Origin: Elmis aenea
Lineage: Eukaryota > Arthropoda > Insecta > Coleoptera > Elmidae
NCBI GenBank assembly: GCA_947652605.1
Contig: OX393576.1
Span: 64,270,966 to 64,334,965, forward strand
Direction of reading: 5' to 3'
DNA length: 64,000 bases
Below the pieces are notes generated by a model that searched no databases, was not told the origin of the DNA, and saw only the letters and a list, made by a program, of their open reading frames with translations. Shown piece by piece: positions 36,065-48,060 of this stretch. Both the position numbers and the translations under genes were made by a program. Positions within the stretch are counted from its first letter, which is position 1. Each line of letters opens with the position of its first letter.

Positions 36065-36842
36065 TATAATTCCTAAAGGATTTTTGTATTTAGATTAAAT
36101 AAAAAACCACTAAATTGTTTGAACTTATAGCAAAATTAACATTTATGTGAATTTGACACAAACATATACTTCGTAAAAAGTCTCCGTGGCTAAAGTTTAC
36201 TGTAGAACTAGTCCAAGCAACTTAGCAAATTAGTGGAGCTGTATAACTGGCGATGTTCATTGTTGCATATTTTTTTAAAAACTTGTGAAACGTTTGTTTC
36301 ACGTTCTCTATTCGCCTGTAAATATTCAAGTTACCACGACATTACTGCGAAAATAAATTCAATTAAAAGTTTTCAATAAATCATCTGCTCGCAAAATTTC
36401 TGAGAGATTTAGTATTAAACTCATAACCCCAAAACAAATTTCCAACACAATGTACAGACAATAAATTTGTTGGACTGACTGGAAGTTTGCTGCTAGACAT
36501 TTTAATTACGGCCACCTCCTCTGGCGAATCAGCTTCTGCGACTTACACCTGGTTCCTGCGAGGGAAGAACCAACGCTCATTTGTCATTAGTCATTACCCG
36601 ACTTATTCCTGCACACTTTAGTTAATAACTTTGTCTTGCAAGCAAATATGATGCGAAACTATTCTTAACTTCGCATAATTGATTAATTAGGGAAACATTT
36701 ATTATTGTGTAACCATTTGCGAACATTAATTATTTATTGCCTCTCGCAAACATGAATTACTTGAATATTTATAACTTACTGTAAAAATTGGCTTTATTAA
36801 GCTTCAGAAAATATTAAATATTAACAACAATAAAGGTACGTA
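36065..36842. other. No gene recognised
   Basis: AT-rich with a GC-richer patch at 36490-36570. Nothing supportable. Confidence 0.45.
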
Positions 36843-37494
36843 CAGGGTGGGCAAATTTCGATTTTTTCATAGGGAATCTCGGTAACTATAGGTAAGAGGT
36901 ATCGTCAAACGGACCTCGCTGCCTAGATCTCCTTTTTCGAGAAAAAGTTAATGGTAAAAACAAAAATTGATTATAGTCTTTTGTTTTCGAGTTCTCACCG
37001 ATAACTCGATTTTTCAATTTTGCGTTTTACGACTATATCTCGCTTATTTATGAAAATAAAGAAAAATAACTTTGACGTTTATTATTGTTTTTATTTTTAT
37101 CAAAAATTAATTTTTAATACACTTCCATTTATAGTTACAGTATAATTTTTAAGGTTTGACCGTTTTTCGTTATGTTAAATAGACTGTTTGCTATGATTTG
37201 AATAAATTTTGAACTGATTTTTCTCGAAAAATGTCTTATGTAAGCATACCTTTTTAATACACGGTCGGATTCAGAATTAAATTCTCTATCCGAATCAACA
37301 ACAAAATGCATACTATGTAATTTAAAGAAAAAACAGTTGCCTATCGCGGATTTGACATACGTCATCGTAGAGATAACAAATGCACATCATTTAATAGAGA
37401 ATTTGTCGCCGTTTCCAAAAATATAGTGTTTGTTGGGGTTATTTTCAATAATTAAAAAGTTATAGGGGTGCGACAGTCAAACTGAATCACCCGG
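36843..37494. mobile_element. Chimeric MITE with two different ends
   Basis: The left 240 bp belong to the family at 44026-44757 (CAGGGTGGGCAAATTTCG, GGGAATCTCGGTAACTAT, then TGACTATATCTCGCTT-like sequence). The right 300 bp belong to family B (TTGCCTATCGCGGATTTGAC ... GACTGTCGCACCCC reversed, tip CCGGGTGATTCAG). TA is present outside both ends, so it behaved as, or mimics, a single insertion. Confidence 0.7.
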
Positions 37495-37496
37495 TA

Positions 37497-38689
37497 CTTC
37501 AATAAATTTAAGATATTTTAAAAATGGTCTGTAGTAGTCTCAAAAACAGACCAATACACGCACAAACGGAACCAGAGGGCACTTAAAAAAAAAAGTTGTG
37601 AACATGGTTCTCGTGAAAGTTAATTTTGTTAAATTAATTTTAAAACCTGAACGCTATTGCTATCATTATTTTAAGAGCATAGCGTTTTCCACAGATCGAT
37701 CGTCAAAAAAATACTGTCTACTCCTGCCGTCGCGCGCCCGATAATACAAGAGATATACAAACATTTATCGACATTTGTTTCAACTGACGGCTTTGAATAA
37801 TACATGAACTTATCACAGACAATATTACAACTTTTCAAAATATAAACATTTGTTGTGATAGACGTTCGATATAATTTCTCAACTTCCAGGGTAATGCTTG
37901 CATGATCACAGCGGAGGCGGCTTTTCAAATAAAGAATTTAATTAGATCAGTTTTTAATTTGCTAAGAAGTTTGCTCGGGTAAATACGACGCCGTTTTGGA
38001 GACAGCGGGCATTGGCGGGTTGAGAATTCTGGTCGGCTTTTAAACTATAATCCGTGGCTTAGTTCTTTTCCAATGCACAGCTTATAGAGGAAAGTCAGTT
38101 AAAACTTTAATTAAAGTGTTGTAGTATTAACTGGCCATGGAAGAATGGTGCAAGACTAGTACAAAATACATTTTTAAATACAAGAACCGCATTTTTTAGA
38201 TTAATGTATGAGGATATAAACCGCCTAACAATAAGACAAAAAAACTAAACTAAATTCTATCTCCAGTTAGGAGATATTGGAATATTTTAAGGACTTTTGT
38301 GCCACGTATTTTACCCAGTTACAACTAGACATCGTGAAAGCTATTTGTAAAGTGTAATCCTCTTCAACAACCCCTGTATTCATTAAAATTTCAGTAGTTT
38401 AATCACATGCATTATCAATCACTAGTTTTCATGGTTTACCTGAACAAAAAACTATATATTAAAGGACTTTTGGTCGTTTGGTAGTTCCTGTTAATGATGT
38501 TTTATTGTAGATTATCCGTGGAACTACTTTATCACAGGAAAAACTTTTCCCTACATTTTACCAAATATGTTTTACATAATTTTTTACGTACTTATTTATG
38601 AAAAACTTTCACCATTAACATTCTTTTTTACAAATTTGTGGACGTGAGTTGGAGAAAATTATCATAATTGCAAAATATGCACCCTATAC
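37497..38689. other. No gene recognised
   Basis: An 85-codon minus frame (37671-37928) lies in a somewhat GC-richer segment but has no domain. The remainder is AT-rich. Confidence 0.45.
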
Positions 38690-40190
38690 ACAGGGATCTC
38701 GCTAATTATAATAGCTAGAGTATAGATTTAAATTTGGCAAAGTTGCTAAATTTGGTGCTTATTAATAATCCAAAAAGAAATTGAAAATATCTCAAACGGA
38801 CCAAGAAAATTAGAAAAAACCGGAACATACGATTTTAGAAAATCGTCTTTAATTGCTTTGGAGTATAAAATATTTAAAATGTGTAAAAACATTGCCGAAG
38901 CTGCTTTTTAAGCCAAATTGGATGAAAGGTCTCAAATTTGTACTAGATCGATTCGTTTTTGTTTTATGACAACCAACTTTTTTTTTTCTTGTAGGCGCAA
39001 TTTTTGCTATTTACATAATCAAATTGCAATTTATTTTTCTGAATCCATTGTTGTATCACACATGGTATTTTACTTCTACATTAATTGTCAAATTTAAAAA
39101 AAAGGCTTTTAAACAATAACCATTATAAATCAGGTAGGCCGGTCGTTGTAGTTTATGTTGTTTCTATGACAACCAATCAACAAACTAAAAGTTTTGAAAG
39201 TCCGTTACTTGTCATCGTAATAGATTCGTAAAAATGAAATCTAATAACGAAGAAAAACGCGATATGCGCCGGATTTTTTGTACCGTTCTTTTAAGTTTTG
39301 TTATACGTTATCACATGCATTATACAAATTTACTTAAGTTTCTGTTTAATGTAGTGTTTTTTCCGGATATGTTTGTGATAAAAATGTTTTTTTTATTGTC
39401 ATCTGAAACCCTTCTGCCATATTTTTCTCTAAATTTGGCAAAAGCAACATATTTACCTAAGTTTCTGTCCAACATACAAAAATATGTGTGCGAGTGTTGT
39501 CCTCTTTTTGAATATGTTTCTGCCTATCGTTGATTAGACAATATTATGGAATTCCTATTCAATGAATAAAAATTCACAGGATATCGCGTTTTTCTTCGTT
39601 ATTAAAGGTCCATTTTACGAATCTATTAATGTGACAAGTAATAGGCTATCAAAACTTTTAGTTTATTGATTGGTTGTCATGGAAACAACATAAACTACAA
39701 CGACCGACCTACCTGATTTATAATGGGTATCGTTTAAAAGCTTTTGTTTTAAATTTGACAATGAATGAAGAAGTAAAATACCATGTATGATACATCAATG
39801 AATTCAGAAAAATAAGTGCTATTTGATTATGCAAATAGCAAACATTGCTGCAATAAGAAAAAAATGAAGGTACTTATAAAACGAAAAAGAATCAAACCTA
39901 GAAAAAATCTGTGATCACCATCCGATCCGACGTAAAAAGTTGCTTGAGCAATGTTTCTACACATTTTAAATATTTTATAAGTACTCTAAGAGAGTTATAG
40001 ACGATTTTCAAAAATCGTATTTTCCGGGTTTTTCTAATTTTCTCGGATGCAGATTGAGCGATTTTCAATTTCTCTTGGGATTATTATTGAGCACGAAATG
40101 CAGCAACTTTGCCAAATTTAAACCGATACTCTAGCTAGCTATTATAATGAGCGAGATTCCCATGCTTAAACTCAAATTTCAATTACCCTG
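38690..40190. mobile_element. 1.5-kb foldback, both arms carry an ORF start
   Basis: The right tip, reversed, is CAGGGTAATTGAAATTTGAG with TA outside; the left tip is eroded. The arms are inverted-homologous for over 500 bp, including GGRATCTCGCTNATTATAAT near the tips and TTTTATGACAACCAACTTT-like and TTGATTGGTTGTCAT segments further in. Close to the centre both arms contain an ATG followed by codons for NNEEKRD (39234 plus; about 39600 minus), after which they diverge. This suggests that each arm carries the beginning of a transposase gene. The 99-codon frame at 39234-39533 runs from that start through the unique centre and is otherwise unrecognised. Confidence 0.8.
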
Positions 40191-40192
40191 TA

Positions 40193-43069
40193 CAACTTTC
40201 ATAAAATATGGTACATTTTTTCATTCCTTGTAACACATGCGAGATTCCAACTTGTGCGTTATGTTAACGATTTGAATTTGATTTTAAAACAACGCGCTAA
40301 AATTACTGCAAATTTGCATTAAATTGAATTCGAAAAATCACGTTTTGCAAAGCGATAGTGTGAAAAATATATTTTGTAAGTCAATGTCAGGTAAAAACCG
40401 TAAAGGCAGTTTTTCTCATTCGTTTGTAATGATTGTAGGTTTTGGGCAGGCAAATACGTATTGTGATATGTGCGCAACTACACAAAAAACTCTGAAGTAT
40501 GTATAGTATTGTAGTCTGATAACAATTCGACCTTAGAATCTATCTATAATCCTGGATCTGTAGAATGGACTAATCCTTGGAGCAAGTTTCCCTTCTGGCT
40601 TGCTTAATCCGGTGTCTGTAATACCGGCCGAACACAGAACCAAAGCACGGACACAATGGACGTAATCCCTCGGGATCTGCCAAAACAAACTAAAAACCGT
40701 CATTTCACCGGGTAATTTCAGCGGAAAACTTCAGTTTTATTTGTGATGGATGTATGTTTGGGAATATGATAAATCCACCGTATTAGGTAAAAACCCATTA
40801 GCGTTGTTTCAATTATGTTATAATTAATACGCATTTAATTAATAATGGAAATTGCATTAGATTTTAGCCCTCGTTAATCCGGGATTACTACAACATTAAT
40901 GTAAGAAATTTTACCGTAAATACTGTTCATGCAGCGCCCTTATTACGTAATAATTGCAAATTATCAGTTTAGTTTGTATTAGCACTGAAAATTTATTATC
41001 AACAAACATCACTACACACAAAATGTAATGATTAAATCTAATTTTGTAGACATGCCAATAATCTAACTTAAACATAAAAGTTTAATGTGAAATTCATGAT
41101 TGTTTATTGAAAATAAAACTTACCAAAAAAAAATTATTTTGACAAAAAGCATGTTGCAGTTTGGACTAAGTATATTCATAAATTTAATAAGTTAATATTA
41201 AAATCACAATGATTAAATGATTAATCACAAACGCTTTGTGCAAAAGCAAAAAATTGGTTTAATTACATAAAACATTAAAAAATAAAAACATGTTCGTCTT
41301 AATAGATACACGGATTCAATAAATAATAAAAGGTAAAAAATCAGTTACCTATTAAATTTTTTCATTCAACCTGAAATGATCAAAAAAACTTGCTTACTTA
41401 ACAAATGGTTGTAGGTTGGCCAAAAGATTTTAAGAATTCGATTAGTTTCACCTTGCATTTTTTTTTAAATTCATTTTTGTACTAGGTAATAGTAAATTTT
41501 GAAACACATGACTTAAAGTAGTACTTTTGAGTTACCAATTAAATTTCTTAGGCAAAACGCCTCGTTAATATCTCATTTTACGTTTAAGTAAAAAAAGGCA
41601 GACCAAAAAAGTTTCTTTTAAGAAACTTCTTAAAATTTAAACAATAAGAGTTGCTTGCATGTGAAAAACGTCATAATTTGAAGTAGCTGCTAGCTTTAAA
41701 AAAATATATACATATACAATAGCACCAATTAAGTTTATAACCGATATTTTACAATCTCAAACGTAGCACAAATACTTCACGATAACATTAATTAACCTGA
41801 TAACTCCAGTAAATTATACTATATTAGTTGCTCAATTTAATAGATATATAGGTCATCATATTTAGCAATATAATACCATCTACTCCATGCAAGTCGAGCT
41901 GATTACCACAGCTAAAATCGTATTTCAACACTAGTTTTAACCACGCGCGCAAAGATAATTGTATTATTTATCTTTATGTTACGATATTTACTATATATTA
42001 GAAAATATTACTATAATTATAGCGCTTCTGAGTAAAGTTTGAATTATTACTTAGGTAAATGGTTTAATGGCTCAATGTACTATATCTAGATTTTAACAAT
42101 AATAACCAAAGCTTCAACTAGGAGAGTGCCTTAAATTTGACAAAGAATGACACGAGATACAAAGAAGTTTTTGCTTTTAAGTGGTTTTGCAGAAATTAAA
42201 AAAAAAATTAGGACGAGAGCAAAAATTTGTTTCTGCCAATTTTTAATTTGAATGATCAATTATTTGCACTTTGCAATACAATATACTCGTGAATAGGTAC
42301 TGAATTTTGGTTTAAAGTTTTTTGACTTTGTATCGTAAGAAAATGCATTAAAAATGTTATAGATTATGAAGAAGAATTTTCCATGTACAGTTTGGAAAAT
42401 GTTCACGTTTTATATTTCTGGAGTAACAATGTCTTCGTAACTAATTTCAACCACACTGCCTACAATATGTATTATAGATTTTTACCGAGGAAGCAATGAT
42501 TGCGCGGAAGATTACAATATTTGGCAACGAAAAAAAAACAGACATTTCATTCCCTCTTTTGTAAATGTCCCATCATCGCAGTCTAAACACATGATGCGAG
42601 AATATCAAGAAACATGAAATTCAGATGTCTGTTCTCCCTAAAGGCTTTTTCAACACAGCAAAGTAAAATTTAAAGATTGAAACAAACTTTCCGCGTCTGC
42701 CGCCTGACGCAGCCTATACGAAAAGTATTTGCAACCCAAATTGATATTTTAAATTTTAAATTTATGTAAGCTTCAAATGGAAAAGCAGGTCCTTGTCACT
42801 AATTGCTTACTATTTTATCGGATGCAAATATAGCACGGAATCAGTTTAGTGCTAGTCTATATCATATTACTTTGCTCATATTTGTATCTCTATTAATAAC
42901 TGTAAATCGGTTTTGGGCAAGGAAATTGTTTCGAGTGAGCGTCTGTTTTTTTTTACAGTATGTGGGAGTGGAAAAACGGTCGAGTACATGTCGCATTAAG
43001 AAAGAAGATATTGCAAACAGGTTTATAGTAAAATACCTGATTTTCCCAAGCACATAGAAGACACAGGGC
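40193..43069. other. Long AT-rich spacer, no gene
   Basis: No transposon ends, domains or splice-supported frames seen. Positions 40500-40720 are less AT-rich and unique. Frames near 42800-43119 on both strands overlap one another and are not convincing. Confidence 0.5.
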
Positions 43070-43350
43070 TTCCGTAGCGAGTGGCGAGAGGCGCGTGGTA
43101 GCGCGATGCGACTGGACACAGTAGAACCCGCGTGCAGTTAGCTGGAGGACTAGCAACAGGCGGTCTCGCGGTGGTTGTCCTGACAGGGAGGAGTTGTGTT
43201 ACCCTGACGTCACCCGTGCTGAAGGCGGTGCACAGATGCGCACTAGGGGTTGCTTGCTTGGGTTGCTATGGCGATGCCACCCGCCCGCGCGACAACACTA
43301 AAGCAACGAGTCCGTCGTCCGTGGTAACCTTCAAAACGCGACTTACAAAT
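43070..43350. promoter_or_regulatory. CpG-rich island, possible promoter
   Basis: Strikingly rich in G, C and CpG compared with everything around it (GGCGAGAGGCGCGTGG, CCCGCCCGCGCGACAAC). It contains the palindromic CRE-type site TGACGTCA (43205-43212) and GGTTGCTATGGCGATG, which is near the RFX X-box consensus. Several overlapping frames exist on both strands but none has a domain. A promoter or first-exon role is inferred; a GC-rich unannotated repeat is the alternative. Confidence 0.4.
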
Positions 43351-44025
43351 TAATTTTAGGACACACGTGTGTTCTGCAATGAAAACTATGTCCACTAAAG
43401 GTCTACCTGTAGCCCATACGCTCAACAAGATGTTCATAAAATCCCTCAACGTTCCGCCAAATAATTAAAAATGCAGACTAAAAAGGCCAGCCGCGTGTAG
43501 GAGTCACCTGGAAAACATGTCCTCTGATGTCGCAGCAAGCAGTATCCGTGGTAACGAGGGCTTTGTGATAACTGGCTTGTTATGACAGAGGAGACGAGCG
43601 TTTGCTATTGATACTGCCTTCAATAAGCTGAAAATGGTAGTGATGCGGAAAACTACAGATGTCATGACAACCAAATATAATGAGTTCGCGGCTAATTAGA
43701 CGCTTGCGAGAAAATGTTACGTGAAAATCATCTCAATTTGGTAAACTGTAAGGTCTCAGGTTATAATGGGACATTAGATGCGTCGCTTATTTTGCCTTTA
43801 GAAGAATAAACATGAGTCTTTTTACATTTATTAGTAGGGACAGGTAATACAAATTAATTACAAAACACTTACGTATAAAAGAACTCGACTAAGCACTTCA
43901 AAAAGCATCTTATAAAAAAAGATGGAACAGGAGTTGTAATTAAGTGTTTCGAGTTTTGTCTTTCGTTTTAATCTTAACTCGTTCTTCATTAAAACTGTGA
44001 TATTAATTTTTTTCAGGTTTAGGTA
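43351..44025. other. No gene recognised
   Basis: The first 350 bp continue moderately GC-rich and unique (GTGGTAACGAGGG near 43550). The rest is AT-rich. Confidence 0.4.
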
Positions 44026-44757
44026 CAGGGTGGGCAAATTTCGATGTTTTAATAGGGAATCTCGGTAATTATAAGAAGTATTAAAAAACGGACCGCGCAT
44101 CCTCGATCTCTTTTTTCGAGAATAAGTTAATGGTGAAAACTTAAAATTGGTTTTCGAAATTTTTCGAATTTTCGTTTTATGACTATATCTCACTTGTTTA
44201 TGAAAATAAACAAAAATAATTTTGACGTTTTACAGGCACTTTTTTGATAAGAATGCAGTGGCGTAGAATAATTAAAAAAAAAAAAACTTAATTCGAGTTG
44301 TGACATAAAGTTGTATTTTTTTACATGTAACCTATAGTTGGCTTTGACTTATTTAAATCCCTTATTTTTTTGCCATTCCAAATATATAAGGGTTAATGTA
44401 GCTATTTTCAATAATATGTAAGTTGCGAAAGTTTTTTAGTTTTTTTTTTAAGAAAATTATAATGGGCTGTGAAAACAAAAACAAAAGAATGTGTAAACTT
44501 TTAAAACTCATTTGGTACAAGTTACGAAGGTTTAGTAATTTGTTCTTGTGATAAACATTATAAATGTATGAAAATAGAAACAACGATATAGTCGGAATTT
44601 GCAGTAATGTAGTTTATTGTAGTTTGTAGTTAATCAATTTTAGTTTTCACCATTAACTTTTTCTCGAAAAAAGAGATCGAGGATGCGCGGTCCGTTTTTT
44701 AATACCTCTTATAGTTACCGAGATTCCCTATTAAAACATCGAAATTTGCCCACCCTG
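44026..44757. mobile_element. 732-bp TA-flanked MITE
   Basis: Tips CAGGGTGGGCAAATTTCGAT and its exact inverse, TA on both sides. Terminal inverted repeats are about 120 bp and nearly perfect, including GGGAATCTCGGTAA 30 bp in and CGGTCCG/CGGACCGCGCATCC segments. The interior is AT-rich and non-coding, with a CAGTGGCGTAG fragment at 44255. Confidence 0.9.
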
Positions 44758-44767
44758 TACAGTAACG

Positions 44768-45559
44768 CAGCGGTCCTAAAACATTTCGTATGCGTCGCAT
44801 TTTTAAGTTATAGTGCATAGTGTATTTCTTTTCTAACAACACTAGACCTCTTAATTAAGCTAGGTACTTTTAAAACACGGAAGTCTTGAAACTGACCCAG
44901 TTATTCTGCAAAAGAAATTGTTTACAAATAACAAGTTGGGTAATTTTTAACCAATCCTATTTACGTTTTTTAAAATAATACTAGTTCTTCTAGTAATAAC
45001 TCGGTTATAACTTTGGTAAACAGTTTTAAAAAAATGTTCCTTTAAAAAATACAGGCTATGATGAAGGAAGATCTGTAATAAATCTTTACTGCGACTGATA
45101 TGAATGTCCACAAAATTTTCGCGTTGTATGCAAAATAGATGTACCTGTGATATATCTGGTAGATTATAACGAAAAGTTTGCTCATGTCTCAGATTCGAAA
45201 AGAAGGGTCTCTTATGTTGAAAATCTAGTCTTTATAGCTTTGTTTACTTCTCTGTATGCAAGTTTATATAAGTCCCTCGCCCTTGTTAGCAGAAACTTTC
45301 GTAAATCTATTTCCTATCGATATTCGAATATGGACTTTATAAACCAATTGCATGGGATATGTTTATCGACAGACCTAGAAATTTTATTTGAAAATGTGAG
45401 TGGCCTTTTGTGAAAGCCGGGGTTGTTTAAAAATTGGAATTAAAAATGAAGGCAAACTTTAAAATTTGCGATTTGAAAAAAAAAATTATTTGAGCTATTC
45501 TATTCTATTTTTGCGTTGTTAAAAGTGTGCCGTGACATTAAAAATGTTGAAAAACACTG
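44768..45559. mobile_element. Candidate hAT element
   Basis: The left end CAGCGGTCCTAAAACATTTC aligns with the reversed right end CAGTGTTTTTCAACATTTTT, each followed by a CGGCAC/CGTCGCA-like segment, a tip style common in hAT elements. No convincing 8-bp duplication was found. An 88-codon plus frame (45147-45413) lies inside without a recognised domain; it may be a decayed transposase piece. Confidence 0.5.
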
Positions 45560-46139
45560 GACTACACTGCCGTTATACGTTAGGTTTTTAAAATAGTAAA
45601 TAAAATCAAATTATTTAACGACACACGTAAAGTTTGTTTCACGCGGTGTCGGCAAGCAACATCACATGACTAATGAACGAATCTAATTTTGTGTTTCGAA
45701 AATAAACAGCCAATAATGATTTTCCGAAAGCGCTCATACTATCGTATAATCACAACAAACAAAACGCTTATTTACATAACTTTATTAAAAATCATATTCA
45801 AACACATTTCACAAAATATTCATGGATCCGGTCTCGGATTCATTAGTAAACATATCCGCTCCATATGTATTCGGAAGTTGCAAGTTAGGATCGAGCTTGT
45901 AGCGGCAGTGCCCGCGGGAAAAACGCGTATTTGTAGGGAGCATGGAGATGCGCAAGGTCCGCTATGTATCATATCGTATCTGAGTTCTTTATTTTGATAT
46001 TCTCGACGCTCCATGACCAAGTTCAGATGGGTAACAGCAATTACCCTCTGTTCTTCCACTTGACCATGAAAAGTAAAGTACAAAATTGATACTTAAGAAT
46101 TTGCCTATAAAATAGAAGCGTTCAGATAATATATTCTAA
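45560..46139. other. No gene; unique moderately GC-rich patch
   Basis: Positions 45825-46060 are unique and less AT-rich, with open frames on both strands (plus 45689-45997, minus 45820-46083). Neither shows a domain. Confidence 0.4.
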
Positions 46140-46256
46140 AGGAATTTAGAAACGATAATAATAGTATTAATAATCCAAACAATAATGTTATTAATAATAA
46201 TAGATACCAATAAAAGTAATAACAATAATAATAATAATATTAATAATAATAATATG
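46140..46256 (+). repeat. AAT microsatellite tract
   Basis: Interrupted (AAT/AAC)n runs, ending in a nearly pure AATAATAAT stretch. Confidence 0.85.
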
Positions 46257-47158
46257 GTGGTAGCAAACTTGAAATAGCGTTCATCTTCGAAAAGCTGAAT
46301 ACGTTAAATAAGCAACTGCAAGGAGCAATTAGAACCCTTGTTGATGCAAAGGCTAAGATATTCAGCTTCATTGCATTTTTGCAACTATGTCAAAAGAACG
46401 TTTTAGCCAAAAAATTTGACCAATTTATTGTCTAAATAAGCGAGACTGTGAGGTAACTGATGCTGCTGTACTGGTTATTGCGGATCATCTGAGCAAAATG
46501 TCCTGCGATTTAAATAAAAGGTTTTATGATTTAAAGAAAATTGATTTTCCATCTAGTAACTCAGCCGATGCTAGTAAAAAACTTAAGTGTTGTGGCGATG
46601 CAGTACCAAAAAGAACTATCAGAAATGCAAAATAACGAATCTGTTAGAACTTTATTTAACATAAAAGAAACAGTGGCATGGCTTTGTGGCGAGACAGAAA
46701 CAAAATACCCTAATTCAACTAGTTTTGCAAGAAAACTGGTGTTGCCCTTTCCATCGTCATATTAGTAGAATGTAAATTTAGCGCTGCCAATTACTTGTTA
46801 CAGTAAAAAGAAATCGTCTGGATATCACAAACCGTGGGTATTTGATATTAAAATTGACTAAATTAAAACTTCGAATAAAAACTCTTTGTAGCAGACGTCA
46901 AGCTCAAGAATCACAATAAATAGAATTTTGTTTTACCAGGTTAAGTACGATTGATGTTTTGTAATATACAAAGTGTTATGTATAATTTCTGTTCATTGAA
47001 TAAAGTAAAATTAAAGACAGTTTTACCTGTTTTTTTTTGGAGTATCTATTAAATTTATCCTTTTTCGATATTTGGTCGACTATTACGATAGGGGGGCATT
47101 GAAAACTTTTGAGGTGTTGAGGTGGGGCATGGTTCAGAAAAGGTTGGGAAACGCTGGG
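46257..47158 (+). pseudogene. hAT (ZBED/SCAND3-like) transposase C-terminal remnant
   Basis: Degraded hAT transposase. From 46268 one frame reads LEIAFIFEKLNTLNKQLQGA and then LVDAKAKIFSFIAFLQLC. A later frame has MSCDLNKRFYDLKKIDFPSS. The frame at 46541-46765 has MQYQKELSEMQNNESVRTLF and PNSTSFARKLVLPFPSSY, continuing in another frame as LVECKFSAANYLL, the start of the C-terminal dimerisation segment, then LDITNRG-like residues. The 3' end carries a hAT-style terminus, AGGTTGGGAAACGCTG, at about 47143-47158. Domesticated relatives include ZBED5 and SCAND3 proteins; the resemblance is from family knowledge. Multiple stops make it non-functional. Confidence 0.75.
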
Positions 47159-47384
47159 TCTATAGTGCACGCACTATAAGTGCTGTAACTGGCCGTAACA
47201 CGATACAGCGCGGTATAATTTCACAACTACAGAGTGTCTTGTATACAATTAGTAATTATTGTACATGAAGTTTTACTTTTATTAGTACAATTTTAATTGG
47301 AACAAGATGAACGAAAATAAATTCCAATTATTATTTTATTTTTAGGCAATCAATTTTAAAAGGAATTTGAAGAAAATGAAAAGA

Positions 47385-48060
47385 TGATTGATCCGTCATC
47401 TGTTTCATTTGTGTATGTTTTGGAATAAATGGCCTAATTGAGGTTAAAAAAATAATTAGTAAATGTGATCCAAAATGCTTGAATTATTTGAGTGATTGGT
47501 TGATTAATATTAATAATACTAATTACACATGACTAATTCTTTAATAAAGAATCTTTTATGGAAGTGATAGATGTATAATTTTATATAATTAGTATTAATA
47601 AAAAATAACTGAAAAGATTATTGATTAAAGATAAGTCATCTGTTTTATTTGTGTATTATTCATGGGTTTATGCAGGTTACAAAAATTAGTAAATATATTT
47701 CAAAACGCTTTAATTATTAAGAACAATTTATTGATCACTATGAATACATTAAATTAAAAAGTATTTTTTTTTTAAAGAATCTCTTGTAAAAATACTAGAT
47801 CAGTATCATTGTATATAAGACTGCTACTAACGAAGAGACAAGAGTTTCGTAACTGGTCTAAAAGCTCTGCAAGAATAAGTTTAATTAAAAATTAGTATTT
47901 TTTTAAAGGAACTCCTGTAAAAATGAGTATCATGACTCCGGTCTCTTCCCTGAAGAAATCGTATTTAAGTATCTTACAATCAAAAAGATAGTTACTAATG
48001 AAGAGACGATAGTCTTAAGACATACCCAGCATTTCTACAAAAGATTTATCGATTAAAAAT
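47385..48060 (+). repeat. Degenerate tandem repeat block
   Basis: About three diverged units of roughly 200-250 bp. Each carries AAAGAATCTCTTGTAAAAAT-like sequence (near 47544, 47774 and 47905) and CATCTGTTTTATTTGTGTAT or related blocks. GAAGAGACAAGAGT / GAAGAGACGATAGT recurs in the last two. A faint relative lies near 54600-54740. Confidence 0.45.

Noticed and set aside
43132..43449. ORFs on both strands in the CpG-rich island
   Set aside because: GC-rich DNA has few stops; the competing frames show no domain, so only a regulatory possibility is recorded.
45147..45413. 88-codon plus-strand ORF as a host gene
   Set aside because: Lies inside a candidate hAT element and has no recognisable domain; kept only as a possible transposase fragment.
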